Shown: piece by piece, positions 1 through 8,434 of the stretch
Numbering within the stretch: position 1 is the first letter of the stretch
How the letters are laid out: the number at the start of each line of letters is the position of its first letter
NCBI RefSeq assembly: GCF_024213375.1
Contig: NZ_JANAVJ010000040.1
Coordinates: 1 to 46,056, forward strand
Length of the DNA: 46,056 bases
Direction: 5' to 3'
Source of the DNA: Paenibacillus sp. MZ04-78.2
Lineage (GTDB): Bacteria; Bacillota; Bacilli; Paenibacillales; NBRC-103111
The notes under the pieces: model-generated
Seen by the model: only the letters and a program-made list of their open reading frames with translations
The model's database searches: none
Told to the model about the DNA's origin: nothing
Translations under genes and position numbers: made by a program

Positions 1-76
1 GGGACGTAGCTCAGCTTGGTAGAGCACCTGGTTTGGGACCAGGGGGTCGCATGTTCAAATCGTGTCGTCCCGACCA
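1..76 (+). tRNA. tRNA-Pro(TGG), first base lost at the window edge
   Basis: A cloverleaf is visible with anticodon stem CCTGG/CCAGG around the loop TTTGGGA, giving anticodon TGG. The T-arm has GTTCAAAT and the 3' end CGTCCCG-ACCA carries an encoded CCA. The acceptor stem needs one more 5' C, which lies just outside the window. It is the first of three closely spaced tRNAs, probably one transcript. Confidence 0.95.
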
Positions 77-90
77 TTCAATATTTAAAT

Positions 91-164
91 GCGGGTGTAG
101 TTCAATGGTAGAACTCCAGCCTTCCAAGCTGGTAGCGTGGGTTCGATTCCCATCACCCGCTCCA
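91..164 (+). tRNA. tRNA-Gly(TCC)
   Basis: Acceptor arms GCGGGTG and CATCCCGC-type pairing enclose a D-arm (TTCAATGGTA), an anticodon loop CTTCCAA between CCAGC and GCTGG (anticodon TCC), and the T-loop GGTTCGATTCC. The discriminator and encoded CCA end at 164. It lies 14 bp after tRNA-Pro. Confidence 0.96.
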
Positions 165-171
165 TGTGTAA

Positions 172-245
<74 letters not shown>

Positions 246-262
246 TCATATTTGAAATTTAT

Positions 263-290
263 GGAGGTCTGGCAACAGGCCTTCTTTTGT
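263..290 (+). terminator. Terminator of the tRNA cluster
   Basis: A stem AGGTCTG/CAGGCCT closed by a GCAA tetraloop (265-282), extended by two flanking pairs, is followed by TCTTTTGTT. It lies 18 bp after the last tRNA and is a plausible intrinsic terminator. Confidence 0.75.
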
Positions 291-353
291 TATGTTTATG
301 CAGCGGGCGAGGGGTGTTTTAGAATAAGCAACGTCATTCAACCACTGGGATCG

Positions 354-382
354 TGGCATTTATGGAAGAGTTCTGATACAAT
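354..382 (+). promoter_or_regulatory. Extended -10 promoter for the gre-like gene
   Basis: TACAAT at 377-382 is preceded by TG one base upstream (extended -10). The -35 (TGGCAT, 354-359, 17-bp spacer) is weak. Transcription would begin near 388-390, exactly at the base of the hairpin at 389-408. Confidence 0.45.
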
Positions 383-388
383 GGGTTA

Positions 389-408
389 AAGCTCCTTTCG
401 AGGGGCTT
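389..408 (+). promoter_or_regulatory. 5'-terminal hairpin followed by U-tract and SD
   Basis: An 8-bp stem AAGCTCCT/AGGGGCTT with a TTCG loop is followed at once by TATTTTTTT and then by the Shine-Dalgarno AAGGAGG (417-423). It looks like an intrinsic terminator but sits at the predicted transcript start, so a 5' stabilising or regulatory hairpin is equally possible. CTCCTT in its left arm (392-397) can instead pair with AAGGAG of the SD. Confidence 0.5.
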
Positions 409-430
409 ATTTTTTTAAGGAGGAAGGCAT

Positions 431-511
431 ATGAGTCCTATGGCAATACAAAGACTGAACTCACGAAGGATAAGAACGTATATTGGGGGAGATATCTACT
501 ATGAACCCTAG
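431..511 (+). CDS. 26-codon upstream ORF coupled to the gre-like gene
   Basis: ATG at 431 follows a near-perfect SD (AAGGAGG, 417-423, 7-nt spacing) and encodes a 26-residue basic peptide beginning MSPMAIQRLNSRR. Its stop (509-511) lies inside the next gene, whose ATG is at 501, so the two overlap by 11 nt. The strongest SD of the locus belongs to this short ORF, which suggests translational coupling rather than a functional peptide. I recognise no family. It could be fortuitous; conservation of start, stop and overlap in relatives would decide. Confidence 0.45.
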   Translation: MSPMAIQRLNSRRIRTYIGGDIYYEP

Positions 512-962
512 TTTCGGAAGTGGGGCCCGTTCCCAATTAATTAATCAATTGCTTTATTTTGACGAGCAGAGCACTGCGTTTTTTGACGGTTTTTGCCCGC
601 AGCAAGGAAAGGAACGGGTAAACCTGGAAAAGCTGATCGATCAATATACAGCGGCTTTGGAGCGTATATTGGCACAGGATGAACCTCAGCTCTTGCAATC
701 TTTGTATTCCCAAGTCCTAATAGGCAGCAGCGTGAAAGTGAAGTACGAGGATGACGGCATGGAAGAGACGTTTACGATCGTTTTCCCGACCCTGACCGCA
801 CCCGACAAAAACTATGTCTCATTCTTGTCCCCGATGGGAAGACAATTGCTGTTAGCTTCAGCCGGAGCGGTACAAACGATTGAAATTCCTGCTGGCAGCT
901 TTGCCGTATCGATCGAAGAAGTGAAATACGCTTACTCCGGAGAATTTACGCAGACGGGCTAA
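501..962 (+). CDS. GreA/GreB C-terminal domain family elongation factor
   Basis: A 153-residue protein. Its second half (about residues 83-147) resembles the FKBP-like C-terminal domain of GreA/GreB: VLIGSSVKVKY, then VSFLSPMGRQLLLASAG, then an I-EIPAGSF strand. The first 80 residues are helical and lack the acidic coiled-coil tip that stimulates transcript cleavage in GreA, so it is more likely a Gre-related RNA-polymerase-binding factor (Rnk-like in outline) than a canonical GreA. ATG 501 was chosen because GGGGGA at 485-490 sits 10 nt upstream; a TTG at 483 lies in frame but has no SD. The gene appears monocistronic apart from the coupled short ORF and is closed by a strong terminator. Confidence 0.75.
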   Translation: MNPSFGSGARSQLINQLLYFDEQSTAFFDGFCPQQGKERVNLEKLIDQYTAALERILAQDEPQLLQSLYSQVLIGSSVKVKYEDDGMEETFTIVFPTLTAPDKNYVSFLSPMGRQLLLASAGAVQTIEIPAGSFAVSIEEVKYAYSGEFTQTG

Positions 963-993
963 AGCAAGTGGCCTTAATAGCTTAATGCTCTGT

Positions 994-1034
994 AAAGAAC
1001 AGCTCCCTGCGGTCTCGCATGAGCTGTTCTTTTG
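994..1034 (+). terminator. Terminator after the gre-like gene
   Basis: Perfect 12-bp arms AAAGAACAGCTC (994-1005) and GAGCTGTTCTTT (1021-1032) run into a T-rich stretch TTTTGTTT. The arms' own A/T ends make it usable on both strands. Confidence 0.88.
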
Positions 1035-1144
1035 TTTGGTGCCTAGATCGCTGGGGTACTAGGTAAACGATAGAAGTGCATTTCGACATTTATCGATCCG
1101 GTTACATTTTGGGCTCGGCTATAGCAGTTTACAGTAGTATGACT

Positions 1145-1206
1145 TATAATAAAAGGAATGAGCAATCCGATTAGAATGTAAGCTCGGATACGCTTAAAAC
1201 GTTTAA
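1145..1206 (+). promoter_or_regulatory. kdu operon -10 and possible LacI-type operator
   Basis: TATAAT at 1145-1150 is a good -10, but no good -35 is seen at 16-18 bp. At 1194-1206 TTAAA-ACG-TTTAA is a CG-centred near-palindrome of the kind bound by LacI-family repressors (KdgR or CcpA class). It sits between the presumed start of transcription and the ribosome binding site of kduD, where a repressor would block elongation. It deviates from the cre consensus at two positions. Confidence 0.35.
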
Positions 1207-1220
1207 ATGAGGTGTAGAGG

Positions 1221-1976
1221 ATGAATTTGTTTGATTTGACCGGAAAAGTGGCTTTAGTAACCGGGGGGGCCGTAGGTCTGGGTGCGGGTATCTCCTTGGG
1301 CTTGGCCAAGGCAGGCGCGGACATCGTTATCGTAACAAGCAACGATCGTTCGCGTGAGGTTGAGCAGCAAATCCAAGCGATGGGCCGCAAGGCACACACT
1401 ATCATAGCGGATCTGATGGATGAAAGCGTATTGAAGAGCGTGGTAGACGAAGCATTGTCCATTTTTGGAAAAATTGATATTTTGGTTAACAATGCCGGCA
1501 TTATTCGGCGTACGCCGGCTGCTGATCACGCGGCGCAAGACTGGCATGATGTGCTGAATTTGAACTTAAACTCTGTTTTTTTCCTGTCGCAGCTTGTTGG
1601 GCGTGAAATGATTAAACAAGGGTCGGGTAAAATTATAAATATTGCATCGATGCTAAGCTTTCAAGGCGGGATCAATGTGCCGGGCTATACCGCTTCCAAG
1701 CATGCGATTGCCGGGGTAACTAAAGCGCTTGCGAATGAGTGGGCTAGTAAGGGCATCCAAGTTAACGCTATCGCTCCGGGGTACATGGCTACCGACAATA
1801 CGACGGCACTTCGTGCGGATGAAGAGCGCAACGCACAAATCTTGGTGCGTATTCCAGCCGGACGCTGGGGAACTTCGGAAGATATGCAGGGACCGGTCGT
1901 ATTCCTCGCGTCACAGGCTTCGGACTACATGAGCGGCCACGTACTTTGCGTGGACGGGGGATGGATGACGAGATAA
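1221..1976 (+). CDS. kduD: 2-deoxy-D-gluconate 3-dehydrogenase (KduD)
   Basis: A short-chain dehydrogenase/reductase of 251 residues, the usual KduD length. It would interconvert 3-deoxy-D-glycero-2,5-hexodiulosonate and 2-keto-3-deoxygluconate using NAD(H) in the cytoplasm, in pectin and uronate breakdown. The Rossmann motif TGGAVGLGAG is at 14-23, NNAG at 90-93, and the catalytic Ser143, Tyr156 and Lys160 (YTASK) are present. The characteristic NNAGIIRR and C-terminal VDGGWMTR support KduD over generic SDRs. ATG 1221 follows GAGGTGTAGAGG. It heads an operon with kdgK and kdgA; no kduI, transporter or regulator gene is adjacent, so upstream steps must be encoded elsewhere. Confidence 0.9.
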   Translation: MNLFDLTGKVALVTGGAVGLGAGISLGLAKAGADIVIVTSNDRSREVEQQIQAMGRKAHTIIADLMDESVLKSVVDEALSIFGKIDILVNNAGIIRRTPAADHAAQDWHDVLNLNLNSVFFLSQLVGREMIKQGSGKIINIASMLSFQGGINVPGYTASKHAIAGVTKALANEWASKGIQVNAIAPGYMATDNTTALRADEERNAQILVRIPAGRWGTSEDMQGPVVFLASQASDYMSGHVLCVDGGWMTR

Positions 1977-2008
1977 TGATAGAGAACGGACGAGCGGAGC
2001 AACAGCAG

Positions 2009-2959
2009 ATGTTTCAGCCGGAAATCATTACATTCGGGGAATCGATGGCACTGATGATGCCGGAAGGAAGCAAAGGCATCGAATATTCGTCTAGCTTTCA
2101 AAGGCTGTTCGGCGGTGCGGAAAGCAATGTGGCGATCGGTGTATCCCGTCTGGGTCACAAAGCAGGCTGGTTCAGCCGCCTTGGGAAAGATCCGTTGGGC
2201 CGCATGATCATGAAAAAAATCCGCGGCGAGGGCGTAGACGTCTCCCGTGTGGAACTGACAACGGAAGCGCCGACCGGCTTGATGCTTCGTGAGGTAGTGT
2301 CCGGGAAAACATCGGTTTATTATTACCGCAAAGGCTCGGCAGCCAGCACGCTGAAGCCGGAGCATTTGGACGAGCAATATATTAAGCAGGCTAAATATTT
2401 GCATGTAACGGGCATTACGACGGCGCTCAGTCCGACCTGCCGGGAGACGGTCAGGGAAGCGATGAAGCTGGCACGCAAGCATGGCGTGAAGGTCTGTTTT
2501 GATCCGAACTTGAGGCTGAAGCTGTGGTCTCTGGAAGAAGCCCGAGAGGTGCTGCTGGAGCTGGCTCAGGAAGCGGACTATTTCCTTCCGGGGCTGGACG
2601 AGTTGAAGCTGCTGTATCAAACGGATCGCTTCGAAGAAATTGTAGCACGGCTTAGCGAGCTTAAAGCGGTATCGATCATCAAAGGCGGCGAAAACGTCAC
2701 GTATATCGTCGAGCAAGGACGTATAAGCTCAGTGCCGTATTTTAAAGCGGAGCAAGTGGTGGATACGGTCGGGGCAGGAGACGGGTTTTGCGCGGGCTTT
2801 TTCGTAGGTTTGCTCAAGGGCTATAGTTTGGAAGAAGCGGTCCGCCTTGGTAACCTGATCGGCTGTATGGTGGTACAGATGGAGGGTGACTGGGAGGGCA
2901 TTCCGACTTGGGAGCAAGTGGAGGCGTTTTTAAACAACGTAAAGCATGTCGAGAGGTAA
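2009..2959 (+). CDS. kdgK: 2-keto-3-deoxygluconate kinase (KdgK), PfkB family
   Basis: A sugar kinase of 316 residues that would phosphorylate KDG to KDPG with ATP. The N-terminal ITFGESMALM strand, the GGAESNVAIG substrate loop (35-44) and the PfkB signature DTVGAGDGF (252-260, catalytic Asp258) are all present; SAASTL is typical of KDG kinases. Start choice: ATG 2009 has GGAG at 1996-1999 with 9-nt spacing and matches the short N-terminus of homologues. ATG 1976, which overlaps the kduD stop as TAATG, and ATG 1961 are also in frame but lack a well-spaced SD. If 1976 is used, coupling to kduD is direct. It acts between KduD and the aldolase. Confidence 0.88.
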   Translation: MFQPEIITFGESMALMMPEGSKGIEYSSSFQRLFGGAESNVAIGVSRLGHKAGWFSRLGKDPLGRMIMKKIRGEGVDVSRVELTTEAPTGLMLREVVSGKTSVYYYRKGSAASTLKPEHLDEQYIKQAKYLHVTGITTALSPTCRETVREAMKLARKHGVKVCFDPNLRLKLWSLEEAREVLLELAQEADYFLPGLDELKLLYQTDRFEEIVARLSELKAVSIIKGGENVTYIVEQGRISSVPYFKAEQVVDTVGAGDGFCAGFFVGLLKGYSLEEAVRLGNLIGCMVVQMEGDWEGIPTWEQVEAFLNNVKHVER

Positions 2960-3017
2960 TATCCGATGAAACGAATACATGCCATACTAACTTCATATTA
3001 GGAACGGATGAGAGAAT

Positions 3018-3680
3018 ATGAAAAAAATCAAGCTTTTGCAGCAGTTGACTAGTGAAGGCGTGGTAGCCGTTCTGCGCGGAGAGACGCCGGAAGAAGTCAT
3101 CGAAATGGCGGAACAGGCGATTGCCGGCGGGATTAAAGTTATCGAAGTGACAATGACGGTGCCGTTTGCGTTACAAGCTATCGAGAAGCTTGCCAAGAAA
3201 TATACAAGCTCCACGCAAGATCCATCCAAGTATGCGATTATCGGCGTAGGCACGGTATTGGACCCGGAAACGGCGCGGGCGGGCATTCTAAGCGGAGCGG
3301 AATTCGTGGTCGGTCCGGCGTTAAATCCGGACACGGTTACTTTGTGCAACCGTTACCGCGTGCCTGTGATGCCGGGCGTGATGACGATTCAAGAGATTCA
3401 GCAGGCGCTGGAGCTTGGCGTGGATATCGTGAAGCTGTTCCCGGGCAATCTGTACTCGCCATCAACGATCAAAGCGATCAAAGGGCCGCTTCCGCAGGCC
3501 AACGTTATGCCCACTGGCGGTGTCTCCTTGGACAATCTCGCCGAGTGGATTAAGGCGGGCGCAGTGGCCGTCGGTATCGGTTCCGATCTGACAACGGAAG
3601 CCGTTAAAACTGGCAATTACAGTCTGGTAGCCCAAAAAGCCGCGCAATATATCGAAGCTTACCGGGCGGCGAAAGGCTAA
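3018..3680 (+). CDS. kdgA: KDPG aldolase (bifunctional KHG/KDPG aldolase)
   Basis: A 220-residue class I aldolase that would cleave 2-keto-3-deoxy-6-phosphogluconate to pyruvate and glyceraldehyde 3-phosphate. VVAVLRG (Arg20), VIEVTMT with catalytic Glu43, GVGTVLD, and IVKLFPG with the Schiff-base Lys139 are all present, as is the phosphate-binding PTGGV. It lies 58 bp after kdgK in the same orientation, completing the KDG to central metabolism branch. The SD is weak (AGGAACGGATGAGAG before ATG). A strong terminator follows. Confidence 0.92.
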   Translation: MKKIKLLQQLTSEGVVAVLRGETPEEVIEMAEQAIAGGIKVIEVTMTVPFALQAIEKLAKKYTSSTQDPSKYAIIGVGTVLDPETARAGILSGAEFVVGPALNPDTVTLCNRYRVPVMPGVMTIQEIQQALELGVDIVKLFPGNLYSPSTIKAIKGPLPQANVMPTGGVSLDNLAEWIKAGAVAVGIGSDLTTEAVKTGNYSLVAQKAAQYIEAYRAAKG

Positions 3681-3708
3681 GTTATCCATTATTATCTATA
3701 ATTTCATC

Positions 3709-3758
3709 AAAAAAGCAGCGTGTTCCAAACGTTTGTTCGGGATACGCTGCTTTTTTCT
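3709..3758 (+). terminator. Terminator of the kduD-kdgK-kdgA operon
   Basis: Arms AAAAAAGCAGCGT (3709-3721) and ACGCTGCTTTTTT (3744-3756) pair perfectly over 13 bp. The loop carries a second small palindrome, CAAACGTTTG. Confidence 0.88.
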
Positions 3759-3798
3759 TTGATGAGGATCTTACGAATCTCCTTATGACGGGGCGGCT

Positions 3799-3837
3799 AA
3801 AAAAAATCCCTCCAGAACGCGGAAGTTCCAGAGGGAT
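3799..3837 (-). terminator. Terminator of gltB
   Basis: Read on the minus strand, ATCCCTCTGGAAC and GTTCTGGAGGGAT pair with a 2-nt internal loop and are followed by a run of eight T. It lies 25 bp past the gltB stop, and with the preceding terminator insulates the convergent operons. Confidence 0.88.
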
Positions 3838-3861
3838 CAAATAGTTGTTTTCTTATTGAGT

Positions 3862-6800
3862 TTATTCGGTAGCTACCGATTGATCGGCTTGCAGACCGAC
3901 CGGTGCGATCCGAACGAAGCTCGTTTCCAGGTTGTTCTGCAAATGCTCCACTTTTGCTGCGGCCTCCGGTTGTCCGGACTTCACGAGCTCTTCATGATAA
4001 GCACCGAGCAGTTCGTTCAAGTCTTTCATGCTTTGTACGCCCACCGATTCGATTTTGACCTTGGCGCCTTTAGCTACCCGGCGTTCGATGGCGGCTTGAT
4101 CCAGCCCCATCTCCGGCACGAGGCGTTGGTAAATGACGCCGCCCGTCATCCCTGCGCAAATCCAAGGACCCGGATCGCCGAGCACAACAGCGCGGCCGTT
4201 AGTCATGTATTCAAAGGCAAAGCCTTTCAAGTTCGCGCGGGCTGCAATGCCGCCGAGCTCGTCTTGAATTGGTGCCGTAATTTCGCCGCCGAATACGACG
4301 TCTGCACCGGAGAACCGGATGCAGGCGCGGGTATCGGCATTGCCTTGAATTAGGAACAAGCCTTGTTGCGCGCCGTAGCCGAATGATTTGCCTACGGAGC
4401 CATTGATGAATTGCTTATGCTTGCTTGGTGCTTTCAGGATCGCGACTTTACCGCCGAGCGACATTTTGCCGACGCCGTCTTCCGCACCGCCGTGAACCGT
4501 GATGTTTACACCGCGGGCATTGAAAGCAGCCAATCCGTTACCCGGTACGGAACCTTCGGTCATGGTGATGCTTACCGGAGGCAACGCATCGTAGCTGCCG
4601 TCGAAACGGTCTCTTACGCGGTGGCTTGCATAGCGGCTGCCAAGGATACGGGATTCCGCATCGACTTTCGACCAAGTACGCTCCACCGGCGATTCGAACG
4701 AAACGGTATCCGGGAAAAATTGCTGGCCTTCTGCGCCTGCCGCAATGCGAATATCCGAGGATACCGCCGCTGCGACTTCCTCCAAAGCTTCTTGTGCCGC
4801 CGCCAAGGACAGCGGAGCCGGACGGAGCAGGTCGGACAGATCGATTTTCTCAAGATGGCTTACTTGCTGCAGCAAGTCGGAACGGCCGACAAGGTCCTGC
4901 AGGTTTGCAAAGCCGAGCTGAGCGACGATGTCCCGTACTTCGCGGCCGATCCCGCCGAATAAACGAACAAGCGATTCAACAGCGGTATCGTAGACGCGAG
5001 GCACGAAGCGGCGAAGGCCTTTTTCTTCGGCTTCTTCCATCGAGTCGATTTGCGTCGCGATTCCGACGTGACATGTATCCAAATGACAGCCGCGGCACGT
5101 CGTACAGCCGATGGACTGCATTGCGATAGAGCCGAAACCGATGCGGTTCGCGCCAAGCATGACCATTTTCACAACGTCGGCACCGGATTTCATGCCGCCG
5201 TCGGACCAGAGCTCCACTTTGTGGCGCAATCCTGCTTCGATCAGCGCGATGTGCGCCAGCTTCGTACCGATTTCGGTCGGCAGACCGACGTGCGTGATCG
5301 AGTGAATCCGAGCCGCACCCGTGCCGCCGTCAAAACCGGACAACGTGATCACATCCGCGCCCGCTTTGGCAACGCCGACTGCAATCGTACCGATCCCAGG
5401 AACGACCGGAACTTTGACGATGATTTTGGCCTTGCGTCCACTAGCTTCTTTCAGCTCAGAAATGATCTGCGCCAAGTCCTCGATCGAATAAATATCATGG
5501 TTGTTGGACGGCGAAATCAGGTCGGAGCCGATGGTTGCGTTCCGTGCCAATGCGATCTTCGCCGTTACTTTCGAGCCCGGCAGGTGACCGCCTTCGCCCG
5601 GTTTTGCGCCTTGACCGATCTTGATTTCCAAGAACGCTACAGCGTTCGCCAGCTCGACGTTAACGCCGAAACGACCGGATGCGACTTGGGCGCCGCGGGT
5701 CCGCTTATAGCGGCCGAGCATGTCTTTAATCTCGCCGCCTTCGCCGTTCATCGTCACCATGTTCAGGCGCTCGCCGGCTTCCGCATAAGCGCGGAATGCC
5801 GTCTCGTTCTGCGATCCGAAGGACATGGAAGAGATGAGCATTGGCAGATCGTGGCCGCCGATGCCAATCTCGACTTGGGAAGGGTCGAGCGGCTTGCGGC
5901 CTTCGGCGTACGCTTTCTCATAATTGAAATCCGCAACATGACGGATGGAAATACCGTTTTTCTTTTCCTCTTCGCGCAGCTTGTCGCGATAGTCTTCGTA
6001 CGGAGCCGCCCCGGAAGCCGCATCGCCGAGCGCTTTCCACATCCGTTGGAAGAAGCGGAAGTTGCGGGCTGCTTTTGCTTTCGGATTGGCATAGTCGTTA
6101 TAACGGCCTTCGGCATCGGCTTCAAGCTCGGCAAACCCTGTTCCGGCCTTATCGCTGCCCAAGTAGTTTACAATATCCAGCACGTCGGCGAGCTCCGGCT
6201 TCAGGCCGATTGATGAGAAGAAGCGGGTGTAACCGCGAAGCTCATGCGTACCGATTGTGGAGATGACTTTCTCCAAGCCTTTCATCAAAGCGGTAAACAC
6301 TTTGCGTGCCGCCGGTGCGCCGTCCTTCGCCGCCGCCGTAGTAAACAGGATGTAAGGGGACAGCACATCTGCGCCCAAGCCGCAAGCAACGGCCATATCG
6401 TGCAGGTTGCGGATCGCCGCGCTGCGCAGCACGATCGTCGTTTGACGGCGCAGGTTGTTGCCGTAACCGAGCTTCACTTCGCGAAGCGCGATATCGACTT
6501 TGGATACGGCCAAATGCGGGTCCATCCACAGCCGATCGTTCTGGTGCGTCTCGCTGTCGTCCAGCACAAGCAGCATAGCGCCTTTGCGCACGGCTTGCAC
6601 GGCGTCCGCCGCAAGCTGCTCCAGGGCGTCCTTCAGGGAAGTGCCGCGGGCGAACGTCGTCGACAACGTGGCGACGGCATCGCCGTTTTGCGCACCGAAC
6701 ATGGCGACAAGCTGCTCGTAGCTCGGCTGTTTCAATTCAGCCAAAGAATCGATACCGTTGCTGCCCTCCAACACGACGGGATAAAGCAGCTCTACCCGCA

Positions 6801-8412
6801 GCCGATCATCCGGCTGGCTGTATACGGCCGGGCGGGGTCCTACGACAACACGCGTGGAGAAGTGCTCCATCTCGCGGTCACGGTCGATCGCCGGGTTGGT
6901 AACAACCGCAACGCTTTCTTTAATGAAGTCCGGGATGTTCTGGCGCTCCCAGTTCAACGCGGCATGCGGGCTGTCATGACCGAGCGAGCGAATCGGCTCT
7001 GCGCCGGTCTCGGCGGTCGTTTCGATCATTTGGATGCCGTCGCGGTCCCATCCGAAGGCGCTGTAGAGCGCATCTGTCGGCGTGACGTCGGCAGAAGGCG
7101 CCGCTTCGACGGCCGGAATTTCATTGTTCAAATGCTTGCGCTGTCCTTCGAGGCCAAGACGGCTTTGCACGCGCTCCAGCACAGTGGATTGCACCAGATG
7201 ATAAGGAATCACCTGAACATGCTCGCCCGGTGTCAGGACGACGCCAACTTTTTCGCCCGGTGCGATCGGTTTCGGATCTGCGACCATCTCGCCGACCGTA
7301 ATGACGCCTTGTTCCGAGGAGAAGTACAGAGACGTTTCGCTCTCCACCATCCATACCGGACGCAGACCAAGCGCGTCGACGCTGAAAATGCACTCGTTGC
7401 CGTAACGGGAAACGATCCCTGCCGGTCCTTGCGCGTAATGCCCCCAAGCTTGGCGGAAGTAGACGTACATGTCCTGCAGTTCCGGACGGAAAAGCTTCAT
7501 TTCGTTAAGAATCGGAGGGAAAACGACTTCCATCGCTTCGAACAAGCTGAGGCCGAAACGGTGAATGAACGTTTCGATGGTACGGTTCATATCTTGGGAG
7601 TCGCTGCCGCCGTCAACGAGGGGCACGCCGACCATGTCGGCTTCGATCCGCATCTTTTTTACCGTATTGATCTCGCCGTTATGGCCAAGCAGCGAGAACG
7701 GCTGCACGCGGAAAAAGCTGGATTGAGTGTTCGTGGAGTATCGGTTGTGTCCGATAGTAACCTGCGCTGCGAACAGCGGGTCGCGGGTGTCATTGAAGTA
7801 TTTCGGCAAAATGCTGGCGGCGCCCATCACTTTGTAAGCGGCCGTGACGTTGCTGAGGGTGGCGACGTGTACGTTATATTTGGCTTCGATCGCCACATGA
7901 AGCTCAAACAGATGATCGGAGACTTTCACTTCCTGCTTGTCGCAAAGACCTGCGATTTGCCAGAAGGTCGGTTCGTCGTTGCGTCCGTTCGGACCGAGCA
8001 CGCTGCTATCCACTTGATTTTCTTGCTCCAGGAGGATGCTGACTTGAAACTGGGAGAACAGCTCGCGGATGCCTTTTTGCATATCGGGAGCGGAGATGTC
8101 CAGCTTGCGCGGCACGAAAATGTGCGCGACAGAGAAACGCTCGTCATATGCAAGCTTGTCGTCGAGACCGGCGTCGGTCAGCTTTTTCTCCCATAGGGCG
8201 CGCGGAATGTCGGTCAGGATGCCGCAGCCGTCGCCTTCCCCGTTAATGAAACCCGAACGATGTTCCATTTTCACAAGAGCGTCGATCGTCTTTTGAATGT
8301 TGTCGCGGGACGGAAATCCGTCCTTTTCAATAATACAGATGATACCGCAGCTATCATGTTCGGTGGCCAATAATTTCTGGAAGCGGCCTTCATTGCGCAT
8401 AACTTGATTCAT
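3862..8412 (-). CDS. gltB: Glutamate synthase large subunit (GltB)
   Basis: About 1516 residues, normal for the alpha subunit that makes glutamate from glutamine and 2-oxoglutarate. Order: class-II glutamine amidotransferase with nucleophile Cys22 (EHDSCGIICI), a central linker, the FMN-binding synthase domain (GAKPGEGGHLPG), the iron-sulphur ligands CTTCRGCHLDTC (C-X5-C-X4-C plus an extra Cys), and a C-terminal GXGXG beta-helix. Start: a GTG at 8439 is in frame but overlaps the SD GGGAGGTGA; ATG 8412 leaves Cys22 behind a normal 21-residue propeptide and uses the SD across a small hairpin. No gltD small subunit is adjacent; the partner must be elsewhere or the protein works alone. The leader is long and rich in candidate operators. 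Confidence 0.95.
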   Translation of the reverse strand: MNQVMRNEGRFQKLLATEHDSCGIICIIEKDGFPSRDNIQKTIDALVKMEHRSGFINGEGDGCGILTDIPRALWEKKLTDAGLDDKLAYDERFSVAHIFVPRKLDISAPDMQKGIRELFSQFQVSILLEQENQVDSSVLGPNGRNDEPTFWQIAGLCDKQEVKVSDHLFELHVAIEAKYNVHVATLSNVTAAYKVMGAASILPKYFNDTRDPLFAAQVTIGHNRYSTNTQSSFFRVQPFSLLGHNGEINTVKKMRIEADMVGVPLVDGGSDSQDMNRTIETFIHRFGLSLFEAMEVVFPPILNEMKLFRPELQDMYVYFRQAWGHYAQGPAGIVSRYGNECIFSVDALGLRPVWMVESETSLYFSSEQGVITVGEMVADPKPIAPGEKVGVVLTPGEHVQVIPYHLVQSTVLERVQSRLGLEGQRKHLNNEIPAVEAAPSADVTPTDALYSAFGWDRDGIQMIETTAETGAEPIRSLGHDSPHAALNWERQNIPDFIKESVAVVTNPAIDRDREMEHFSTRVVVGPRPAVYSQPDDRLRVELLYPVVLEGSNGIDSLAELKQPSYEQLVAMFGAQNGDAVATLSTTFARGTSLKDALEQLAADAVQAVRKGAMLLVLDDSETHQNDRLWMDPHLAVSKVDIALREVKLGYGNNLRRQTTIVLRSAAIRNLHDMAVACGLGADVLSPYILFTTAAAKDGAPAARKVFTALMKGLEKVISTIGTHELRGYTRFFSSIGLKPELADVLDIVNYLGSDKAGTGFAELEADAEGRYNDYANPKAKAARNFRFFQRMWKALGDAASGAAPYEDYRDKLREEEKKNGISIRHVADFNYEKAYAEGRKPLDPSQVEIGIGGHDLPMLISSMSFGSQNETAFRAYAEAGERLNMVTMNGEGGEIKDMLGRYKRTRGAQVASGRFGVNVELANAVAFLEIKIGQGAKPGEGGHLPGSKVTAKIALARNATIGSDLISPSNNHDIYSIEDLAQIISELKEASGRKAKIIVKVPVVPGIGTIAVGVAKAGADVITLSGFDGGTGAARIHSITHVGLPTEIGTKLAHIALIEAGLRHKVELWSDGGMKSGADVVKMVMLGANRIGFGSIAMQSIGCTTCRGCHLDTCHVGIATQIDSMEEAEEKGLRRFVPRVYDTAVESLVRLFGGIGREVRDIVAQLGFANLQDLVGRSDLLQQVSHLEKIDLSDLLRPAPLSLAAAQEALEEVAAAVSSDIRIAAGAEGQQFFPDTVSFESPVERTWSKVDAESRILGSRYASHRVRDRFDGSYDALPPVSITMTEGSVPGNGLAAFNARGVNITVHGGAEDGVGKMSLGGKVAILKAPSKHKQFINGSVGKSFGYGAQQGLFLIQGNADTRACIRFSGADVVFGGEITAPIQDELGGIAARANLKGFAFEYMTNGRAVVLGDPGPWICAGMTGGVIYQRLVPEMGLDQAAIERRVAKGAKVKIESVGVQSMKDLNELLGAYHEELVKSGQPEAAAKVEHLQNNLETSFVRIAPVGLQADQSVATE

Positions 8413-8418
8413 TCTCGT

Positions 8419-8434
8419 GGTCAGCAGGCTGACC
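8419..8434 (-). promoter_or_regulatory. Hairpin between the gltB SD and its ATG
   Basis: On the minus strand the order is SD GGGAGG (8444-8439), TGAC, then a 6-bp stem GGTCAG/CTGACC with CCTG loop, then ACGAGA and ATG (8412). Unfolded, SD and ATG are 26 nt apart, too far; folding the stem leaves about 10 nt, an acceptable spacing. Confidence 0.5.

Noticed and set aside
5050..8196. Two long plus-strand open frames opposite gltB
   Set aside because: They mirror gltB in the opposite strand; codon content is Arg/His/Arg-biased as expected of a shadow of GC-rich codons, with no SD and no family resemblance.
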